A stretch of 64,000 bases of DNA, taken from contig CM043945.1 of NCBI GenBank assembly GCA_014529385.2, positions 93,876,612 to 93,940,611 of the forward strand, written 5' to 3'. This document shows positions 1 through 11,636 of this stretch, piece after piece; positions within the stretch are counted from its first letter, which is position 1; each line of letters opens with the position of its first letter. The translations under genes and the position numbers were made by a program. The stretch comes from Adiantum capillus-veneris. Taxonomy: Eukaryota > Streptophyta > Polypodiopsida > Polypodiales > Pteridaceae. The notes below the pieces were generated by a model. It saw nothing but the letters and a program-made list of their open reading frames with translations, was not told where the DNA came from and made no database searches.

Positions 1-630
1 AGCTTTCCAGTGCAAATGGTTTGGATTTACCCATTTTGATACTCATTGAGCAGTACACATCGCTTGTTGTGCAGACATATCGTGCGCTAGAGATTTCATG
101 TGCTGAAATGCATTAACAACCACTTGTTGTTGATCATCTAGCACCATTTGGGTACCACAAGCTTGTTCTTCATCAACCATTGTATCTTAGTATTGCAATG
201 GACAAATAGACAAATATTCAATATCTTTGACAAAAGTTGTTCTTATGATTCATTAGTCTCAAAGATATCACAATTGGTGTATCTTAGATCAGTCAAATAT
301 TCTGCAAATGATGCAAAAAACAAATCAGAACTGATCCAATTGAACCACAAGACAAATGACTAAAGACATACAGATTCAAATATACTTCAAATGACTCAAT
401 GAGGTGAACCACCCAAAACCCAGAAAATAGACTTCAATGCAGTTAAAAAATACCCACACAACAAGACAACGTACAACGTGCAAAATGTTCAGGCCGGGTA
501 AAAAGGCGGCGCAAGCTCAACAAGATAGGATTAGGGTCTATCTTTAAATGCTCTTTGAAAAAGATAAAAAATTTGATGTGTTTCTTCTAGCTTACCACTC
601 TCTTAACTTCATCCAACAATCCACTTTTAT
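1..630. other. unassigned AT-rich DNA
   Basis: No convincing gene. The only open frame of note (148-363, plus) is short, has no recognisable motif and has ordinary AT-rich composition, so it is not called. The sequence leads into the 3' end of the kinase-like pseudogene on the minus strand. Confidence 0.5.
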
Positions 631-1620
631 CTAAATAGCCCTCATGGCATCTTGATCGGGGTGGTAAAATACTTCTTTTAGGAAATAGACTTTTTTAGCT
701 ACACTCCAAAATCCTATCAATATTTCAAATAGAAAACCTAATTCTGATATGTCTCTTGATTTTGTGTATGCATCTACGCACCATGGATCATATATTTCTG
801 GAGAAATCCACGGTCGCTTTGCAATCTCTCCTTCCCTTGCTTCCTTTGCCTTCAAAACTACAAAGTCTGATTGAGCACTCAGGTGCAAATAATTATTTGA
901 TACGCGCTTGACTGGAGTTCTAAGCATCATGCCCCAATCAATGATGTTGGTGTGAGGTTTATTTGTGCAAGTAAAGTCTAACAAAGGATGCAGGTCATTG
1001 TGCATTATACCAGCTGAGTGAGCAGCCGCAACTCATCAATTAAAGTGTGTAAGATTGATGGTATGTACTCAATCACTGCTTTGATCCATGTAGTCTCTAT
1101 CTCTGGTAAGTGCTGATTTGTTGATGGCAGAGTCCTCCAACCACATTGTACGTAGCATCTGAATGCTCCATGGGCGAATGGCAGATGACACATCATGTCC
1201 CCCAAGGTGCCCCCATTGTAGTATGGAAAGATTGTGATCCAGGGAGCCTCAATGGTAAATTCAATGCATCTTACAATGGAGGGGTGATGTGTTTGCATTC
1301 CTTGCTCTATCTGAAAGCTATCAAATTTTTCCTCACTCTCTCCCTTGTAGAATTTTTCTACATATGTAATGTGATCTAGAAAGAAATAAATTCCTTCTAT
1401 GGTGTATAATGTGCATACACCAAAAGAGCCTACTCCAACCCTTGCACCTTCCACCAGGGCCTGCTGGGGGAATGTCGATCAGATGAGTACACTTGGAATT
1501 CAATGTTGTGTGCATGATTGTGTTGGTGCCGTTGGCATCTGATTGACCACCCACAGTTGCTTGTGCATCTTGGGCCATCTTAAATATCTTGGGTAAGGAA
1601 GCTTGGTCTTGAGCTTTCAC
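631..1620 (-). pseudogene. protein-kinase-like pseudogene or gene fragment
   Basis: Three minus-strand frames together resemble a protein kinase domain. Around 1419-1436 is a glycine-loop-like GVGSFG. It is followed by an HPSIVR segment and a YYNGGTL hinge-like stretch. Around 995-1005 lies HNDLH, in the place of the catalytic HRD loop; near 937 is DWG in the place of DFG; near 800 is an SPE like the APE motif. The frame changes near 1030, just before HNDLH, and again near 1450, where 1333-1620 continues upstream in another frame. The asparagine normally following the catalytic loop is not where expected (HNDLHPLLD), so even a repaired copy might be a pseudokinase. An intron rather than a frameshift could explain one of the breaks. 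No neighbour helps assign a role. Kinase-fold identity is moderately sure; the family is not. Confidence 0.6.
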
Positions 1621-3082
1621 CCGCTTTATCTTGACCTTTTGTTCCTCCCATAATTTGTCGCATAGCTCTATTTTTTCTATATCGCAAGTGGGAGGTTCTT
1701 TTGAGTCTCTACAATAGACTTTCCCAACACTATCTTGACCTTTTAGTGCGAGTCAACTTCTTGGATCTTTGTAGGAATCAACAACTCATACTGGCTGTTG
1801 GACGGATACGCTGCGACGGACGTCAACATAGCGAGAACTCACCTAACATATAATGTCAACTGAGAACGAAGCTCTACTCGCAGGCACGTGGAAGCAAGAA
1901 AACGGTGTCAACCTCTACTCGACCGACTAATGACTACTTCCTACAGAGATATCAAATCTACATGCCATCGGTTCTGTGAATGTGAGAGTCTCCTATGATG
2001 TTACCTCAAGCCAAAAGCCCATTAGACGTTCTCGAAACATTACGAAACTTGAGGGATATCCTATCAGCACCAATAGGCCACTCTCCCTAAGGTCCATGAC
2101 CAAAAAAACCTACCCAATACCCTCCGTGCAGAAAACGTGTAGGATGTCTGGCCGGTTTTTGCAGGTTGACGTTTCTGAAAACTAAAGTGCCTAATGTGTA
2201 GCTCTACTTGCTTTGATCGCGTGGATATGCTAAAATGCAAAAAACGGACAATAGTTACTCACCGAAACTCCAAAAGTAGCTCGCGGGTGAATCTGCCAAA
2301 ACACAGACGAATGCATGTGATGTAAGCATCAACGCGTAGCTCTCCTCGTGGGCAACACACTGCTGCTCTCCATTTGCGATTCCGACCATCGTAGCTCCTG
2401 TAGCACACACACACACACTCTCTCACTCTCTCGCAGTCTCCCAACGACACACAAGATTAGATTATTAGAAGTCTCTTTACAAAGCTTTAGGTTTTGGCTG
2501 ATATACTAAGCCTTAGAAAACCTAATGTCCGGCCAAAATGACCTGATTTGTCCCTAGGCTTCTATAGAGATTAATTACAACACTGTGAGCTAGCTTTGCT
2601 CATCCAACAAGCATCTCTGGCCAAAATACAATTGCTGACTTAAAATATGAAGTTCTCGTAAACATTACAAAAGTGGCTGTAATGGCTCAAAATAATAATA
2701 ACGGGATATTCGATGATGTCCATGAGCTTATATCTTCACAATACCGCATCCATCTTCGTCTTCATCACTTCATCAGCATCTTTATTTGGAATCTTTAGAG
2801 AATCTTTATGGAATCTTTGTGGAAGCGTTGTTGAAAGGTTGGCCTTTCAACACTAGCCTTCACCTCGTAGCGTGCACTCTGTGTTCTCCCATATAGTGCT
2901 AGTGAGGTATTTGATAGAAAGATCACTTTCATTAATTTGATGTATGCAACCATCTGCACATAATGATATTGCCAAAATACATTCTTTTTGAATGGCACGC
3001 ATAATACTTTTCTTTTGATATGGTGTCATTTTTTCACTAGACAATGAAAAAAAACATATCAAATACAATTTCATGGGTGCAC
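1621..3082. other. unassigned DNA upstream of the kinase-like pseudogene
   Basis: May hold the 5' part of the pseudogene but shows no motif. Short CA and CT runs occur near 2405-2440. Short frames at 1976-2185, 2259-2450 and 2795-3074 show no domain and are not called. Confidence 0.4.
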
Positions 3083-3573
3083 TGGCACTCTCACACTAGT
3101 TCAGGCAAACCATAACCGTGACTTGAAGACTTCAAAAAAGTGTGCATGATTATATTGATACAGATTGAAAACCATCTTCACTTTAACATGCTACGTTTAA
3201 TCATGTAAAAGGAAAAAAAACAAGTTACTCTTAAGAAAACCATCTAGATCAAACAATACAGGTTAAAACCCCAAAACATTTCAACATATTGTGATAAACC
3301 ATAAGACATGAGTTCATATTTTTCACGTTGCACTCTCACACTAGTTCAGACAACTATACCCATGACTTAAAGACTTCAAAAAATTGTGCAAGATTATATT
3401 GATTCAAGTTGATAATCATTTTCACTTTAACATGCTATGTTTAATCATGTAAAATGCAATAAAAACAAGTAACTCCGAATAAAATCATCTAGATCCAATA
3501 GAACAGGTTAAAAATACAAAAGATTTCAAAATATTCTGATAAAACATAAGACGTAAGTTTATATTTTGCACGT
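3083..3573. repeat. tandem repeat, two units of about 245 bp
   Basis: The phrase CACTCTCACACTAGTTCAG starts at 3086 and again at 3331. The sequence after each phrase stays alignable to a shared TTCACGT/TTGCACGT end. Both units contain ACTTTAACATGCTA and TTTAATCATGTAAAA. The units differ at many positions, so the duplication is not recent. It lies just left of the Tat-like element. No coding capacity. Confidence 0.85.
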
Positions 3574-3669
3574 TATCACTTCAAAAAAAATTGATTCAGT
3601 AGAAAACATATGCATCGTGATGTACATATTGCCAATCTCATTGTATCTCATTAAAAAAAAAAATGATAG

Positions 3670-3842
3670 TGAGGCGGTCCGGGGCGGGCAACAAGAAGAG
3701 CAACCTCTAGACACCTTCAAGGCTCCCGTGCTACTCAATTGGGTTGGGGTTGGAAAAAACAACAAACACACACACAAACCCGCAACCTAACCCTACACAA
3801 ATTTGGGGCACCACCTAGTTTTGGATGCGAACTAGGACGCGT

Positions 3843-3902
<60 letters not shown>

Positions 3903-6279
3903 TGCTCGGGCTGCTTTGAAACGTATCGGCAATGATCAAGCAAACACAACTATATATTTAAGAAAGAGAGAGAAAGGGCGAGGGGGTGCTTGTTGCATTA
4001 ATACCTTCTTACAAATTTGTCATGACAAATCAAAGTGAGATTAGTATTTGTTCAACATAGCTTGCGTAAATTTCACCACAACGCATCACAAGAAAAGCCA
4101 CCCCAATCACTGTCTTAAGGCCAGGGGAGTTCTCTCCACCCTGTCGCCCTCTTACAGTATGTGGGATTTATGGCTAGATTGACGACAACACTAGAGACAA
4201 GCTATCAAGAACTTAACAAAAAACACCAAGACACTTACGCATCATTGTTGTCCATTACTTCACGTTGGAAGGGAGACAAAGTATCCAAGATTAGTCCAAA
4301 TCCACCCTCCTTGATTCAGCAAATGTTGGGCTTACACTAGTAGGAGAAATGATAGATTTCCTACTCTCAATTGAATGATCACTCTCTCTCTTACAATGGC
4401 ATAGAGTTCCCTTGCTAATCCCCTATTACAACACATGCATAAGACAATGAGCTTCCACTCAAGAGCTCCTTCTAGAGAGGTTGAACTTGGCTTCTCAAGC
4501 TATAGCATAGTGCTCTTGCTTATGGCTCCCCCTTTTGTGCTAGCTACACCCTCCTTTTATAGCAATTTTGAAGGCTAGGGTTGCTCCTCTAACCATGGTT
4601 GGGTTAGATTTTCAGCAATTTATCTAATTTCTTTTGCTTGGAATTATCAAGAAGTTGGTGGGGAAAGAGAGAGGAGAGAAATGGAGGTGATAGGACTTTT
4701 CATAGTGGGTTAGTGTTAGTAGAGTTAGTATTAATTTACAAATGGAATTGGATATTTACAATGGGAGTATCCATGTAGGATACAAATTAGGAAGAAAAAC
4801 TCTTAAGAGGTAAGAAAAGGTGGATTTCTTACAAGGTTGATGCTCCAAAGTGTCTTGAGTAGGGCCAATTTTGACGCCTGTTGACGGTCCACTAGCTTTG
4901 ACGGTACATTTTTTCTCCACTCTTGACCTTCCTTGAGAGACAAAGTAATTGAAGCTGAGTAATCAACCACCATGATGCTGTCTTTTAAGAGAAGAGGCTG
5001 AATTTTGTGGTTTTTTTGATAGATATGGGTAAATTGGAGGAGGAAAAATGAGACTAGGTGGTCAAGTTTGGAATGGAATTGTGTGTGGGAGGTATGAGTT
5101 CACCATGGTTTCTCTTATTTTTTCAAGGTTGAGGAGAAGGTGAGTAGGGTGCAGAGAGGAGTGGTGAGAGAGATGGGGATGATGAGTGGAGAAGTGTGTG
5201 TGAAAGAGGAAAATGATAAAGTGGAAGAGAGAGTGTGGCTGCATAGCATGGGAAAACTGGGGTCCACTAAAAAAATCATAGCTCACAGCTCGTAGCTCAA
5301 AAAAATATGAAAAAATTTGAGGCAAAAGTTCAGCCCACGAGCTACAACTTTTGTTTGTATCACCTTTTCAAATTCGGAGAGCAAGTGAACTTTAAAAATT
5401 CAACAAAACCGACCGTTTTTTTCCACTGCAAAGGTCCTTGTGGGGTCCTTCTTTGGATGATTCTTTTGAATACCTCCAAGAGTGAGCCCTCCATAGTGCA
5501 TGTATGCATGCCACCTACCCTTGACCTTATTTGGTAGGTCTATAATTGAAGATATTGTTGAGATCATGATATAAGTGAATAGTACAACTAAGAAAATCAA
5601 ATATTGAGGGGTCTAAAAAATATGTACATGTCAAATATATATAATATAGGTGGAAAAATATAAAGGGGTCAAAATAAATCTCGCTCATTATAAGGCTATC
5701 ATAAAAAGATGAATATTTTTGGTGGTCTAATTTATGAGAGTAATAGAGAATATATGTAGGAAGGAAAAAATCACAATAGTGAAAAAAATATACACATAAA
5801 TAGAACTAGTTTTTTTTGGATTTTTGTTGGGATGGAGTTACACCAAATATAAGAGAAGCTTACATGAAATTATTTCTATATGGAATAAAGAGTATGAAAA
5901 ATGGTAAGAAAAATTGTGGTAATGGTGAGGCAATGTACAGAGCATAAATAACACACACCTAGGTAGAAATATTTAAATAAATACCAAAATAATTATGAAA
6001 AAATCTTTTATTTAGGCCCTATATACAAAGAAATATTTACATACGCATGGGCCATAATATACTTATATTTTTTATTTTATTTTTATTTTTTTGGCTCAAC
6101 TAGCCCAATGACTAGCTAATTGAGGGTTTTTTATTTCAGTAAGGAGATATGGGAAAAGTCCATTAACTCACACGCACCTATATACAGTGAAAGGGTGAGG
6201 GTAACCACAGTGTTTGAGTGATTTGATAGGGTGAGATAACTCACTATGGCAATTACAAAGAGCGGAAAAACGGCTATCA
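3670..6279 (-). repeat. 3' LTR of the Tat-like element
   Basis: Near-identical to 13252-15899. In element sense it begins TGATAGCCG and ends GCCTCA. It holds a GA microsatellite at 3845-3899 and a TATA-like box (TATAAAAGG, minus) at 4553-4561. Open frames inside it (e.g. 5062-5325 minus, 5307-5537 plus) recur in the other LTR only because the LTRs are copies; they have no recognisable product. Confidence 0.95.
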
Positions 6280-6295
6280 ATAGCCCTCCCCCAGG
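6280..6295 (-). other. polypurine tract of the Tat-like element
   Basis: On the minus strand CCTGGGGGAGGGCTAT lies directly before the first base of the 3' LTR, the expected place for the plus-strand primer of reverse transcription. Confidence 0.85.
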
Positions 6296-6307
6296 ATGAT
6301 GGTATAT

Positions 6308-9300
6308 TCATGTACCATCATAGAGCATCTTTTCCAAAGAGAGTGCTTCAGAGTCCTTGACGAGATTTTCATTGTTTGGCCCCTCAGAATTTTGGCTGGA
6401 GTTACACTCATGCTTCATGTAACAATACTTACATGAGACAACGGCCTTTGGACAGATCTTTGGTAGATCCTTTGGTAGAAGGCGACTCAAATAGGGCTTC
6501 AAGCGATACCCGTTTACGTTCCTGGAGTGCTCTTTACCATTCAAGTCCATAAGCTGATAGTAACTAGAATTGAAAGCCTTCTTGACTATGTATGGCCCCT
6601 GCCATCTTGTTTCGAGTTTGGCATCAAAACGATTATCGAGTCGATTGTCATACCTTAGCACAAGATCTCCTTCATTGATGCCTTTGTCCTTCAGTTTCTT
6701 GTCAAGCTTCTCCTTTGTCTGTGTGGCTTTCCTCTTATAGCACTCGTATGCTGCTTCTCTTTTCCACTCAAGCTCAGCTAAGGTAAGAAGTCGATCCATC
6801 CATGCTTCTTGATCATCTTGTGCTGCTTTGTCATGAAGTCGCATTGTTAGAATGTTGAGCTCAATTGGTTGTAAAGCCTCTTGACCATAGACCAAGTGAA
6901 ATGGTGTGAACTCCGTGGCTTCCCTATATGTGGTTCGATACGCCCACAAGGCACCATCCAAGAAGTCATCCCACAACTTTGTCTTGTTTTTCACCATCTT
7001 TCTAATGATGCCTGCAATGACACCATTAGCTTTTTCCACCAATCCATTTGACTGTGGGTAGTATGGTGTGCTATGACGATGTAGAATGTGAAGTTCTTCA
7101 CAAACTTCTGTGAGAAAGCCCTTCCTAAACCCTGGACCATTATCAGAAACAATCTCCAAAGGTGTGCCAAATCTGCAACAAATGTGATTGTACACAAACT
7201 TGCTAACTGTCCTCTCATTCACTCTTGCCACACTTTGAGCTTCCACCCACCTAGTCATATAGTCTACAGCCACTAGAATGTAGAGTTTACCATTTTTTGT
7301 CCTAGGCAGAGGACCCATAGCATCAATGCCCCACTTTTCAAAGGGTCCATTTGCAAGCACTATTTGCCTCGGGCCATGCACCAATCTTCTATTTCCATTT
7401 ATCTGACAATTGTGATAGCTTTTACACCAATGTTGAACATCCACATGCAAGCTTGGCCAAACATACTCCGCAAGCAAAATCTTCTTCACAGTTGATTCTT
7501 GGGCAAAATGACCACCACATGCCTCTTCATGCAAACCTTTTAGAATGGCTGGATTTTCCTCGATAGTTGGTACTCTTCTGCACACTTGATCCTTCCCTCT
7601 TTGATAGAGGGAGCCTTCTAGGAAGAGATATGCGCTTGCCTTCTTCATGAGTCTCCTCTTCTGAGCTTTTGTGAAGTCTGGTGGAAACTCACCCTCCAAA
7701 ATGTAGCCAATGATGGGAGCCAATGACTCCAATCCCTGGTACCTCGGTTGCTTCACAGCAGCCGCCACCATGATGACCTGCACTTCTTTCTTTACACATG
7801 CAACGGCTTGTTGTGCAAGTAAATCAGCATCTTCATTTTGTTTCCTAGGAATATGATATAATTGCACCTCCTCAAATTGATTAAATAGCCTACGGATGGT
7901 ATGAACTTTGGCCCTTAGTCTTTCATTTTTGCATGCCCAAATGCCTAAAATCTGCTTCACAATGAGAAGTGCATCCCCTTTTACCATGAGACGTTGTATA
8001 CCATGGCCAATGCATACTTTTAAACCATGAAGTAGTGTGTCATATTCTGCTTCATTGTTGCTAGCTGAACTTGGTAGATTGAACTTCTCTTTCATGACCA
8101 CCTCTCCACTTGGGCTGAGCAACACTAGCCCTCCCCCTGCTTTTCCTGTGGCTCGACGAAAAGCTCCATCAAAGAACAAGGTAAAAGCATTAGGAATACT
8201 TTTTGGTGGTGGTAATGTTAGGGTCTTTACTTCAGGCACCTTAATCTCCTTTTCATGCACCCTATAAGTGAGAATCCCTGCCAATTGTGCACGCACACTA
8301 TCTTCTACCTTGAAAGAGTATTGAAACTCTTGCAACTCCATAATCCACTTTGAGATCCTAGTACTAAGATTCATTTGAGATGACACCCAAGGGAACAAAT
8401 TCTCTGCAGTGAGAATTACAAAAGGTTTTGGTAGCAGGTAGGATCTAAACTTTCTCACCGCAAACATGAGAGAAATCATAATGAGTTCCGCTTCTGTGTA
8501 GTCTCTCTCCAAAGCATTCATGACCCTACTAGCAAAGTAGATGGGTCGCATCCTTGTACTATGGGGATCTTGTTGTAGCAACACAGCACCAATTGTTTCC
8601 CTTCCAACACTAGAGCTAACAAAGAATGTGTACTCCCAACAAGGAGGCATGAGTGTTGGTAGCTCTGACAAAATGACTTTAATGTTACAAAAATACTCTT
8701 CAATCTCATTAGACCATGCAAATTCTACTTGTTGTGTTAACTTTTGCAAAGGATGAAGCAACTCCGAGGCTAAGTGAATGAAGCGTGACATATACTTCAC
8801 CTTCTGAATGAAAGAGATGACCTCCTTAAGACTCTTCGGTGATGGGAGCTCAATAAGAGCCTTTGCCTTTGAAGGATCCACCTCAATGCCTTTATAGGAA
8901 ACCTTGTGACCGAGCAAGATCACTTCATCCTCACCTATGTGGCACTTGTCGGGGTTGAGTTGACCTCCCATGTCGTAGAGCTTCTTTAAACCTTCTTCTA
9001 CCCTTTGTAGATGCAATGATTTTGAGCTATAAATGCAAAAATCATCAATAAAAACCCTAATGGACTTTCCAAAGAATGCTTGAAACACCATGTTCATGAA
9101 GCGTTGGAAAGTTGCAGGAGCATTTGTCAGGCCAAATGGCATGACTCTAAAAGCATAACAACCCCAAGGAGTGATAAAGGTTGTTTTCAATTGATCCTCC
9201 AATGCGATACCTATTTGAAAGTAACCCGAGTAGCCATCACACACAGTGTACTTCTCATGACCAGCTACTTCATTTAGTATCTCATCCTGAAATGGGAGGG

Positions 9301-11587
9301 GAAAGTGATCTCTTTTTGTTGCCTCATTGAGGGGACGGTAATCCACACACACCCTCCACTTGCCATTTTTCTTGAGAGTGACAACAACAGGAGAGACCCA
9401 CTCTGAATTCTCCACTGGATAAATGAAACCTGCTGCTAGAAGCTTTCTTACCTCCTTGAGTAGAGCCTGCTCCTTAATGACTCCTAGCCTTCGTAGCTTT
9501 TGAGCCTTAGGTGTGGCCTTTGGCTTCAACTCAATCTTGTGTTGAACAACATCTACTCCACGCACGTCGGTGTAGTCTTTAGCAAAAAGCCTCGGAAATT
9601 TCCTTAGCACACATTTGAACTCCTCTCTTTCATCCTTTGTAAGTGTTGTAGACAACATACCTTCTAACATTCCTTCATCTTCCACCTTTTGGTTCTCTTG
9701 GGAACCTACCTCTTCCAAACCTCGACAAGAGGTCTCTTGGTTGCTTGGCTTAAACCTTACCCCCATGACTTCGATGGAAGACTCCTCTTCAGTAATGCTG
9801 CTGCTACTTCCTTCTTCTGAAGTGCTATCGGTCCAACCTTCTTCCGTCTCACTTTGAGATGATTCTTCATGGAGCTCCTCTTGGCGTTGCTCCTTCATGT
9901 CAAAGACAACCTTCTTATGATTGTCATTCCTGCAAATTAATTTCCCACTCTCCCAATCCTGCAAAGCTCGCATTTTCATTAGCCATGGTCTTCCTAGGAT
10001 AAATGGATAACCACTTCCCTTGGTCGACATAACATAAAAATCCACTGCCTTCTTAATGCCAAAGGCCTCCACAAAAACATTTTTACAAATGCCTACGCAC
10101 CTAGCCTTGCTATTGTTTGCCATTTTCACTTTGATTTCAAGTGTCTCATGGATGTGCATGCCTAGTCTTTGCATGAGCCCTTCTGTCATGATGCAAATTT
10201 GTGCACCCCCATCCACTAGACCTTTCCTAACCAATCTTCCTTTTATGTAACAATCTAGCACAGGTGTAATATCCTCGTTCATTTCAGCATGTGCAATTTT
10301 TACAACAGGAAAACTCTCTTTTACCTTTCTCCTAGTGCTACCTGCCTTTGTTAAATCCCTCCTAACTTGCGGGCATAATGAAAGAAACTGAGGCCATGAG
10401 ATATCAGGACCCTTACCTCGCATGTCTTCCAACAGGTTGTATGGAGCCATACCATGTCCAAGAGGGAAGTCTTGGAGATTGATACGACGTCGAGTCCTCT
10501 TAGCTTCCTTAGTCTCCTTTGCCTTCTTGCCTTGTCCATGGTCACTCTGTGATGGGACACCCTCTTTCTCTTTACCTTTTCCTCGGCCACGCTTAATGCC
10601 ATTGGCTTCCATGTCAACCTCATTTGAATTTGTCACCTCTACCACATGCACATTTGGATCTGGCAAAGGTGGAACTCCTTCTACCCCTTGTGGAGGTGGT
10701 CTTGGTCCATTTGGCCTTTGTAGAAGCCTTGGTTGTTGACCAGCTCCTTCTCGTGCATTCATCACTGGGTAATTCAAGTTAGGTCTCCCTGGCTCTCCAC
10801 GGGGCCAAGGACAATTATACATCCCATGTCCAGACTCTCCGCAATTCCAACATTGCAAGACTCTCCTAGTTCGTGGCTCTCTCTCTTCTGACTTCTTTGC
10901 TTGTCCCTTTGGACCTACAGCTTGTGCAAGGTGAATTGACAGGCTGCTTAAAGATTCATTTAACTTCTCAATCACTTCAACCATTACCTCAGGAAGCTCC
11001 CTAGATGTTGATGCTTGTGACTTACCTTTGGGTCTAAGAACTTCTATTGGAACCTCTTCCCTTAAGCACTTGAGTTTCCTATACTTCTCAGCAGCCCTAG
11101 TTTCCGCTGCATCAAAAGTAGTAGGTGCACCCACCTCAACTTTTACCTTAAGGTCAGGAAAGAGTCCGGCTATGAACCTCTCCTTCTTTAAAAATTCTGC
11201 ACCATCACCAGGGTTAGCAACATTTCGTATCCATAGAGCCCAAAGACGTATAAACTCTTGCTTGTACAAGTAGTAGTCATCTAAGTCTTTTTGATTATGA
11301 GAAACAATATGTTGCCATAGTTTTTGAGTGTTTTGGGGATCAAATAAGTATCTCTTAAAACGATTCAAAACTTCTGTATAATTCCCCTTAACTTCCTCAG
11401 GCAAAGAGTCAAACCAAGTACTAGCATCTTTCCTATGGACCACCTCAAACATTTCTACACGTTCTTGATCGGTTACTATCCTCTTGATACGGCAAGACAT
11501 CTTGAAATTTGCTAAAAATAATTCTGCATCCTCTCCAGGCTCTCCAAAGAAAAGAGGATATCCAGACATTTGGTGTTGGCTCTCCAT
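6308..11587 (-). CDS. gag-pol polyprotein, Tat-like Ty3/gypsy (1759 aa)
   Basis: Single uninterrupted frame. Residues ~15-170 are gag capsid-like; 246-259 form a CCHC zinc knuckle (CWNCGESGHGMYNC). The protease has DGGA at 459-462 and ILGRPWL near 530. Reverse transcriptase spans ~700-900, with catalytic Asp in TVCDGYSG (784) and FIDD at 846-849. The first RNase H (~985-1110) is degenerate: the usual VDAS and TDH aspartates are replaced (FVSSS, TAEN). A second RNase H at ~1134-1262 is complete in appearance (FFDGA, NNEAEY, KGDALL, NEDADLLA). Integrase follows: HEEACGGH and CKSYHNC zinc site (~1353-1394), then WGIDAMG (D1422), SDNGPG (D1482) and NGLVEKAN (E1518). The start is the first ATG of the frame and fits the gag N-terminus, also recognisable at 26331. 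Gag and pol are fused in one frame, so no frameshift signal is needed. The product should form particles, copy the element RNA and integrate it. Confidence 0.96.
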   Translation of the reverse strand: MESQHQMSGYPLFFGEPGEDAELFLANFKMSCRIKRIVTDQERVEMFEVVHRKDASTWFDSLPEEVKGNYTEVLNRFKRYLFDPQNTQKLWQHIVSHNQKDLDDYYLYKQEFIRLWALWIRNVANPGDGAEFLKKERFIAGLFPDLKVKVEVGAPTTFDAAETRAAEKYRKLKCLREEVPIEVLRPKGKSQASTSRELPEVMVEVIEKLNESLSSLSIHLAQAVGPKGQAKKSEEREPRTRRVLQCWNCGESGHGMYNCPWPRGEPGRPNLNYPVMNAREGAGQQPRLLQRPNGPRPPPQGVEGVPPLPDPNVHVVEVTNSNEVDMEANGIKRGRGKGKEKEGVPSQSDHGQGKKAKETKEAKRTRRRINLQDFPLGHGMAPYNLLEDMRGKGPDISWPQFLSLCPQVRRDLTKAGSTRRKVKESFPVVKIAHAEMNEDITPVLDCYIKGRLVRKGLVDGGAQICIMTEGLMQRLGMHIHETLEIKVKMANNSKARCVGICKNVFVEAFGIKKAVDFYVMSTKGSGYPFILGRPWLMKMRALQDWESGKLICRNDNHKKVVFDMKEQRQEELHEESSQSETEEGWTDSTSEEGSSSSITEEESSIEVMGVRFKPSNQETSCRGLEEVGSQENQKVEDEGMLEGMLSTTLTKDEREEFKCVLRKFPRLFAKDYTDVRGVDVVQHKIELKPKATPKAQKLRRLGVIKEQALLKEVRKLLAAGFIYPVENSEWVSPVVVTLKKNGKWRVCVDYRPLNEATKRDHFPLPFQDEILNEVAGHEKYTVCDGYSGYFQIGIALEDQLKTTFITPWGCYAFRVMPFGLTNAPATFQRFMNMVFQAFFGKSIRVFIDDFCIYSSKSLHLQRVEEGLKKLYDMGGQLNPDKCHIGEDEVILLGHKVSYKGIEVDPSKAKALIELPSPKSLKEVISFIQKVKYMSRFIHLASELLHPLQKLTQQVEFAWSNEIEEYFCNIKVILSELPTLMPPCWEYTFFVSSSVGRETIGAVLLQQDPHSTRMRPIYFASRVMNALERDYTEAELIMISLMFAVRKFRSYLLPKPFVILTAENLFPWVSSQMNLSTRISKWIMELQEFQYSFKVEDSVRAQLAGILTYRVHEKEIKVPEVKTLTLPPPKSIPNAFTLFFDGAFRRATGKAGGGLVLLSPSGEVVMKEKFNLPSSASNNEAEYDTLLHGLKVCIGHGIQRLMVKGDALLIVKQILGIWACKNERLRAKVHTIRRLFNQFEEVQLYHIPRKQNEDADLLAQQAVACVKKEVQVIMVAAAVKQPRYQGLESLAPIIGYILEGEFPPDFTKAQKRRLMKKASAYLFLEGSLYQRGKDQVCRRVPTIEENPAILKGLHEEACGGHFAQESTVKKILLAEYVWPSLHVDVQHWCKSYHNCQINGNRRLVHGPRQIVLANGPFEKWGIDAMGPLPRTKNGKLYILVAVDYMTRWVEAQSVARVNERTVSKFVYNHICCRFGTPLEIVSDNGPGFRKGFLTEVCEELHILHRHSTPYYPQSNGLVEKANGVIAGIIRKMVKNKTKLWDDFLDGALWAYRTTYREATEFTPFHLVYGQEALQPIELNILTMRLHDKAAQDDQEAWMDRLLTLAELEWKREAAYECYKRKATQTKEKLDKKLKDKGINEGDLVLRYDNRLDNRFDAKLETRWQGPYIVKKAFNSSYYQLMDLNGKEHSRNVNGYRLKPYLSRLLPKDLPKICPKAVVSCKYCYMKHECNSSQNSEGPNNENLVKDSEALSLEKMLYDGT

Positions 11588-11636
11588 TATTATGAAAGAT
11601 TACAACACGAGTTACAATAAGGGATACAATAGAGAT

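Noticed and set aside
3735-4038. Open frames of Ser-Leu or Arg-Glu repeats over GA/CT tracts (also at 13318-13659, 17567-17967, 16271-16649)
   Set aside because: They are translations of simple dinucleotide repeats with no domain; every frame through such tracts stays open.
5062-5325. 87-aa frame present identically at 14682-14945, possible conserved gene
   Set aside because: Both lie in the two LTRs of one recent insertion, so identity reflects the LTR copy, not selection.
7088-11273. Plus-strand frames inside the gag-pol gene
   Set aside because: Antisense shadows of a clearly coding minus-strand frame.
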